Of a DNA stretch of 64,000 nucleotides, positions 61,530 to 64,000 are shown piece after piece; within the stretch, counting starts at the first letter, position 1; each line of letters begins with the position of its first letter. Below the pieces are notes generated by a model. It searched no databases and was not told the DNA's origin. It saw only the letters and a list, made by a program, of their open reading frames with translations. This DNA is from Pseudomonas capeferrum (GTDB lineage Bacteria; Pseudomonadota; Gammaproteobacteria; Pseudomonadales; Pseudomonadaceae). The stretch spans positions 62,001-126,000 of the forward strand of contig NZ_JMIT01000004.1 of assembly GCF_000731675.1 (NCBI RefSeq), written 5' to 3'. A program made the position numbers and the translations under genes.

Positions 61530-62905
61530 ACAACGCCAGCCTGTCGCTGCGCCTGGGCTTGGGCGTCACGCTGATGGGGGCGGTGCTGGTGCTGCTGTTG
61601 GCCTGCCTGGCCGTAGTTGCCCTGGACCACGAACTGGACAGCCGCGCGCGCAAGGACCTGGCGCGCAAGATGCTGCAGGTCGAGCACAACCTGCGGGTCG
61701 ACCTGCGCAGCGAAGACCTGGGCAGCCGCGCCCACCCTCTGCTTGACCTGGTGATGGGGCACGACAACCTCAGCCTCAGCGTGCTGGCCCTCGAAGGCCG
61801 CCACCCGCATCTGCTCAGCCTGGGGCCGGCGCTGGAGTCGCGCGTGGGCGAACTGCAGACCGGTGCGCGCCTGGCGTTCCACGAATGGCGCGACAGCCAG
61901 GGCAAGCAGTTGCTGACTGCGACACGCCAGATGCGCTTGCGCGACGACACCCCGGTACGGGTGCTGATGTCGCTCGACCGCGCCGACGACAATGCACTGC
62001 TTCAGGCTTACCTGCGTTCGACCGTGTTGGTCTTGCCTCTGCTGCTGATATTGATCGGCGCTGCGGCATGGTGGCTGGTGCAGCGCGGGCTGGCCCCCCT
62101 GCAGCACTTCCGGCGCATTGCCGGGCAGGTATCGGCCCAGGACCTGCAACACCGCTTGCCCGCTACCGGCCTGCCGCAGGAGTTGGCAGCGTTGGCCACA
62201 AGCATCAACGTGATGCTCGACCGCCTCGACCAGGGCGTGAGCCAGCTGTCGCAATTTTCCGACGACTTGGCCCATGAGCTGCGCACGCCGTTGAGCAACC
62301 TGATGGGCAAGGCTCAGGTTACCCTGAGCCGTGAGCGCGACAATGCCAATTACCGGGAAGTGCTGGAAGACAGTATCGAAGAGCTGACCCGCCTCAACCG
62401 CATCATCAACGACATGCTGTTTCTCGCCCAGGTCAGCCAGCCGCAGGCCCAGGTGGCGCTAAAGCCCCTGGCACTGGCCGATGAGACGGCACAGGTGGTC
62501 GAGCTGTTCGCCATAAGCGCCGAGTTCAAGGATATCGAACTGCGCATTCGCGGTTGGGGCACGGCATCGGGTGATCGGTTGATGTTCCAGCGTGCCTTGT
62601 CGAACCTGTTGAGCAATGCCCTTCGGCATGCGCCGCCAGGCAAACCCATAGACCTGGGTATCGAGCGCCAGGGTGGCGATGTCAGGGTATGGGTTGAGAA
62701 CCAGGGGGTGGGCATTGCCGCAGAGCATCAGCCGCAGTTGTTCGAGCGTTTTTACCGCGTGGGCGCTGGGCGCTCACGGCTGGAGGGTGGCACTGGCCTG
62801 GGGCTGGCAATTGTGAAATCGATCATGCAATTGCATGGGGGGCGGATTGAGGTCATGAGCAGCCCGGCAGGGCCGACCCGGTTTAGTCTGATATTTCCGG
62901 GTTAG
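61526..62905 (+). CDS. Heavy-metal-type sensor histidine kinase
   Basis: 459 residues starting at a TTG that overlaps the regulator's stop codon. Two transmembrane helices (about 10-32 and 165-187) flank a periplasmic domain, then HAMP, HisKA with His250 (FSDDLAHELRTPLSNL) and HATPase (NLLSNALRHAPPGKP, GTGLGLAIVKSIMQLHGG). This is the CusS/CopS/IrlS layout. Partner of the preceding regulator. Confidence 0.9.
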   Translation: MNNASLSLRLGLGVTLMGAVLVLLLACLAVVALDHELDSRARKDLARKMLQVEHNLRVDLRSEDLGSRAHPLLDLVMGHDNLSLSVLALEGRHPHLLSLGPALESRVGELQTGARLAFHEWRDSQGKQLLTATRQMRLRDDTPVRVLMSLDRADDNALLQAYLRSTVLVLPLLLILIGAAAWWLVQRGLAPLQHFRRIAGQVSAQDLQHRLPATGLPQELAALATSINVMLDRLDQGVSQLSQFSDDLAHELRTPLSNLMGKAQVTLSRERDNANYREVLEDSIEELTRLNRIINDMLFLAQVSQPQAQVALKPLALADETAQVVELFAISAEFKDIELRIRGWGTASGDRLMFQRALSNLLSNALRHAPPGKPIDLGIERQGGDVRVWVENQGVGIAAEHQPQLFERFYRVGAGRSRLEGGTGLGLAIVKSIMQLHGGRIEVMSSPAGPTRFSLIFPG

Positions 62906-62930
62906 CGATGGCTCTGGCAATGTCGCCGCG

Positions 62931-62971
62931 TGCAGGAGCGGCCTTGCGTCACGAAAGGGACGCAAGACCGC
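62931..62971. repeat. REP-like element
   Basis: TGCAGGAGCGGCCTTGCGTC-ACGAAAG-GGACGCAAGACCGC: imperfect stem with the GGAGCGGCCTTGCG form of the REP family, between the convergent kinase gene and pdxJ. Confidence 0.7.
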
Positions 62972-62990
62972 GCGTACAAAGGCCCTATGA

Positions 62991-63731
62991 TCAGCGCGAC
63001 GCCGCCACGATCAACGCCTTCATCTCCGCCACCGCCGCCTTGAAGCCGACGAACAGCGCATGGGCCACCAACGCATGGCCGATGTTCAGCTCATTGATGC
63101 CCTTGATCGCCGCAACCGCCTCGACGTTGTGATAATGCAGGCCGTGGCCGGCATTGACGATCAGCCCCTGGGCCACGCCAAAGGCCACACCGTCAGCGAT
63201 GCGCTTGAGCTCTTCGGCCACTTCGGTCGGCGTCTGGGCATCGGCGTAACGGCCAGTATGCAGTTCGATGGCCGGGGCGCCCACGCGGCGCGAAGCTTCG
63301 ATCTGGCGCTCGTCGGCGTCGATGAACAGCGACACTTCGGCACCGGTGCGCGCCAGGCGCTCGACGGCAGCCTTGATCCGCGCCTCCTGCCCCGCCACGT
63401 CCAGGCCGCCTTCGGTGGTCAGCTCCTGACGGGTCTCGGGCACCAGGCAGATGTGTGCCGGGCGAATCTTCTCGGCGAATGCCATCATCTCTTCGGTAAC
63501 GCCCATCTCGAAGTTCATGCGCGTCTGCAGCACATCCTTGAGCACCACCACGTCGCGTTCCTGAATGTGCCGGCGGTCTTCGCGCAGGTGCACGGTGATG
63601 CCGTCGGCACCCGCCTCTTCGGCGTCCAGGGCAGCCTTGACCGGGTCAGGGTAACGCGTGCCCCGGGCCTGGCGCAGCGTCGCCACGTGGTCGATGTTTA
63701 CGCCGAGAAGCATGCGGTTGCTGTGAGTCAC
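62991..63731 (-). CDS. pdxJ: Pyridoxine 5'-phosphate synthase
   Basis: Condenses 1-deoxyxylulose 5-phosphate with aminoacetone 3-phosphate in vitamin B6 synthesis. GTG at 63731 (VTHSNRMLLGVNIDH) has AGGAGAG six bases upstream, giving 246 residues; nine earlier codons are excluded. GVNIDHVATLRQARG, ITVHLREDRRHI and NAGHGLHYHNV carry the active-site residues. It follows recO by about 43 bases, as in many gamma-proteobacteria. Confidence 0.95.
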   Translation of the reverse strand: MTHSNRMLLGVNIDHVATLRQARGTRYPDPVKAALDAEEAGADGITVHLREDRRHIQERDVVVLKDVLQTRMNFEMGVTEEMMAFAEKIRPAHICLVPETRQELTTEGGLDVAGQEARIKAAVERLARTGAEVSLFIDADERQIEASRRVGAPAIELHTGRYADAQTPTEVAEELKRIADGVAFGVAQGLIVNAGHGLHYHNVEAVAAIKGINELNIGHALVAHALFVGFKAAVAEMKALIVAASR

Positions 63732-63774
63732 GAAAGGCTCTCCTGAAGATTTAGCCACACAGCATACGACGGGA

Positions 63775-64000
63775 TCAGCGCTTGCGAAACAGTTCCCGAC
63801 TGACTAGGGGTTTAGGGCCCAGGTGAACAGCCAGTGCCTGGCGCATCAGCCGTTTGGCAGCAAGCAAGGCACCTGGGGCTTCCCAGTCTGCTTCAGCCAG
63901 GGCCAGCAGCTCGGTACCCTGGAACAGGCCTGGCTGCACTAACTCGACCCGCTCAAGCCCGGCATCCACGCGCAAACGATAACGGCCAGCGGCATCGATC
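63775..64000 (-). CDS. recO: RecO, C-terminal fragment cut by window
   Basis: The minus-strand frame is open from the window edge to a stop at 63775, about 75 codons. The residues VELVQPGLFQGTELLALAEADW and RLMRQALAVHLGPKPLVSRELF resemble the C-terminal helical part of RecO, which loads RecA during recombinational repair. Its place before pdxJ supports this. The N-terminal OB fold is outside. Confidence 0.85.
   Translation of the reverse strand, partial: IDAAGRYRLRVDAGLERVELVQPGLFQGTELLALAEADWEAPGALLAAKRLMRQALAVHLGPKPLVSRELFRKR

Overview
The window is chromosomal DNA from a Pseudomonas of the P. putida group. It is GC-rich, carries P. putida-type REP palindromes between genes, and has gene orders I know from Pseudomonas: argG-motY-pyrC-rnt-peroxiredoxin-bfd-bfr-grxD-argF, the glpFKRD regulon, aatJQMP-aauSR, oprB-gcd, and lon-icp...pdxJ-recO. 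I see no tRNA, rRNA, CRISPR array, insertion sequence or prophage.

Layout. 1-11 kb holds housekeeping genes: arginine synthesis (argG, argF), pyrimidine synthesis (pyrC), RNA maturation (rnt), a flagellar stator-ring protein (motY), iron storage and release (bfd, bfr), redox defence (peroxiredoxin, monothiol glutaredoxin) and a molybdopterin oxidoreductase. 11-17 kb is the glycerol regulon with a GlpR operator before glpD and a near-perfect 61-bp inverted repeat between glpR and glpD. 17-21 kb is one 1375-residue gene on the minus strand. It encodes a leucine-rich-repeat protein with a C-terminal NEL (IpaH/SspH-type) E3 ubiquitin ligase domain that keeps its catalytic cysteine. 21-28 kb is the acidic amino acid ABC transporter and its two-component system. 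A sigma-54 promoter and two AauR-type boxes lie in front of it.

28-41 kb holds a hydrolase, metR, a Nudix protein, the large helicase Lhr, a membrane-anchored glutamate synthase-like protein, an AT-richer gtrA-gtrB-glycosyltransferase cassette of the O-antigen modification type, and an amino acid permease. 41-47 kb holds an unusual class A penicillin-binding protein, a PadR regulator and ferric reductase pair (NfeR/NfeF type) behind a clear palindromic operator, and two small genes. 47-53 kb holds a Zur-box-preceded ZnuD-like zinc receptor with a His/Asp-rich loop, the glucose porin OprB and membrane glucose dehydrogenase.

53-64 kb holds a Lon-family protease behind a heat-shock-like promoter, a chagasin-type cysteine peptidase inhibitor, a two-gene pore-forming toxin of the alpha-xenorhabdolysin (XaxAB/YaxAB) family, the tRNA modification pair cmoAB, a small periplasmic protein, a metal-type two-component system, pdxJ and the end of recO.

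The two most notable loci are the NEL-type ligase (17-21 kb) and the XaxAB-like toxin (56.3-58.4 kb). Both are host-directed factors lying alone among housekeeping genes with no secretion system in view, which suggests an environmental Pseudomonas that meets eukaryotic hosts or predators.
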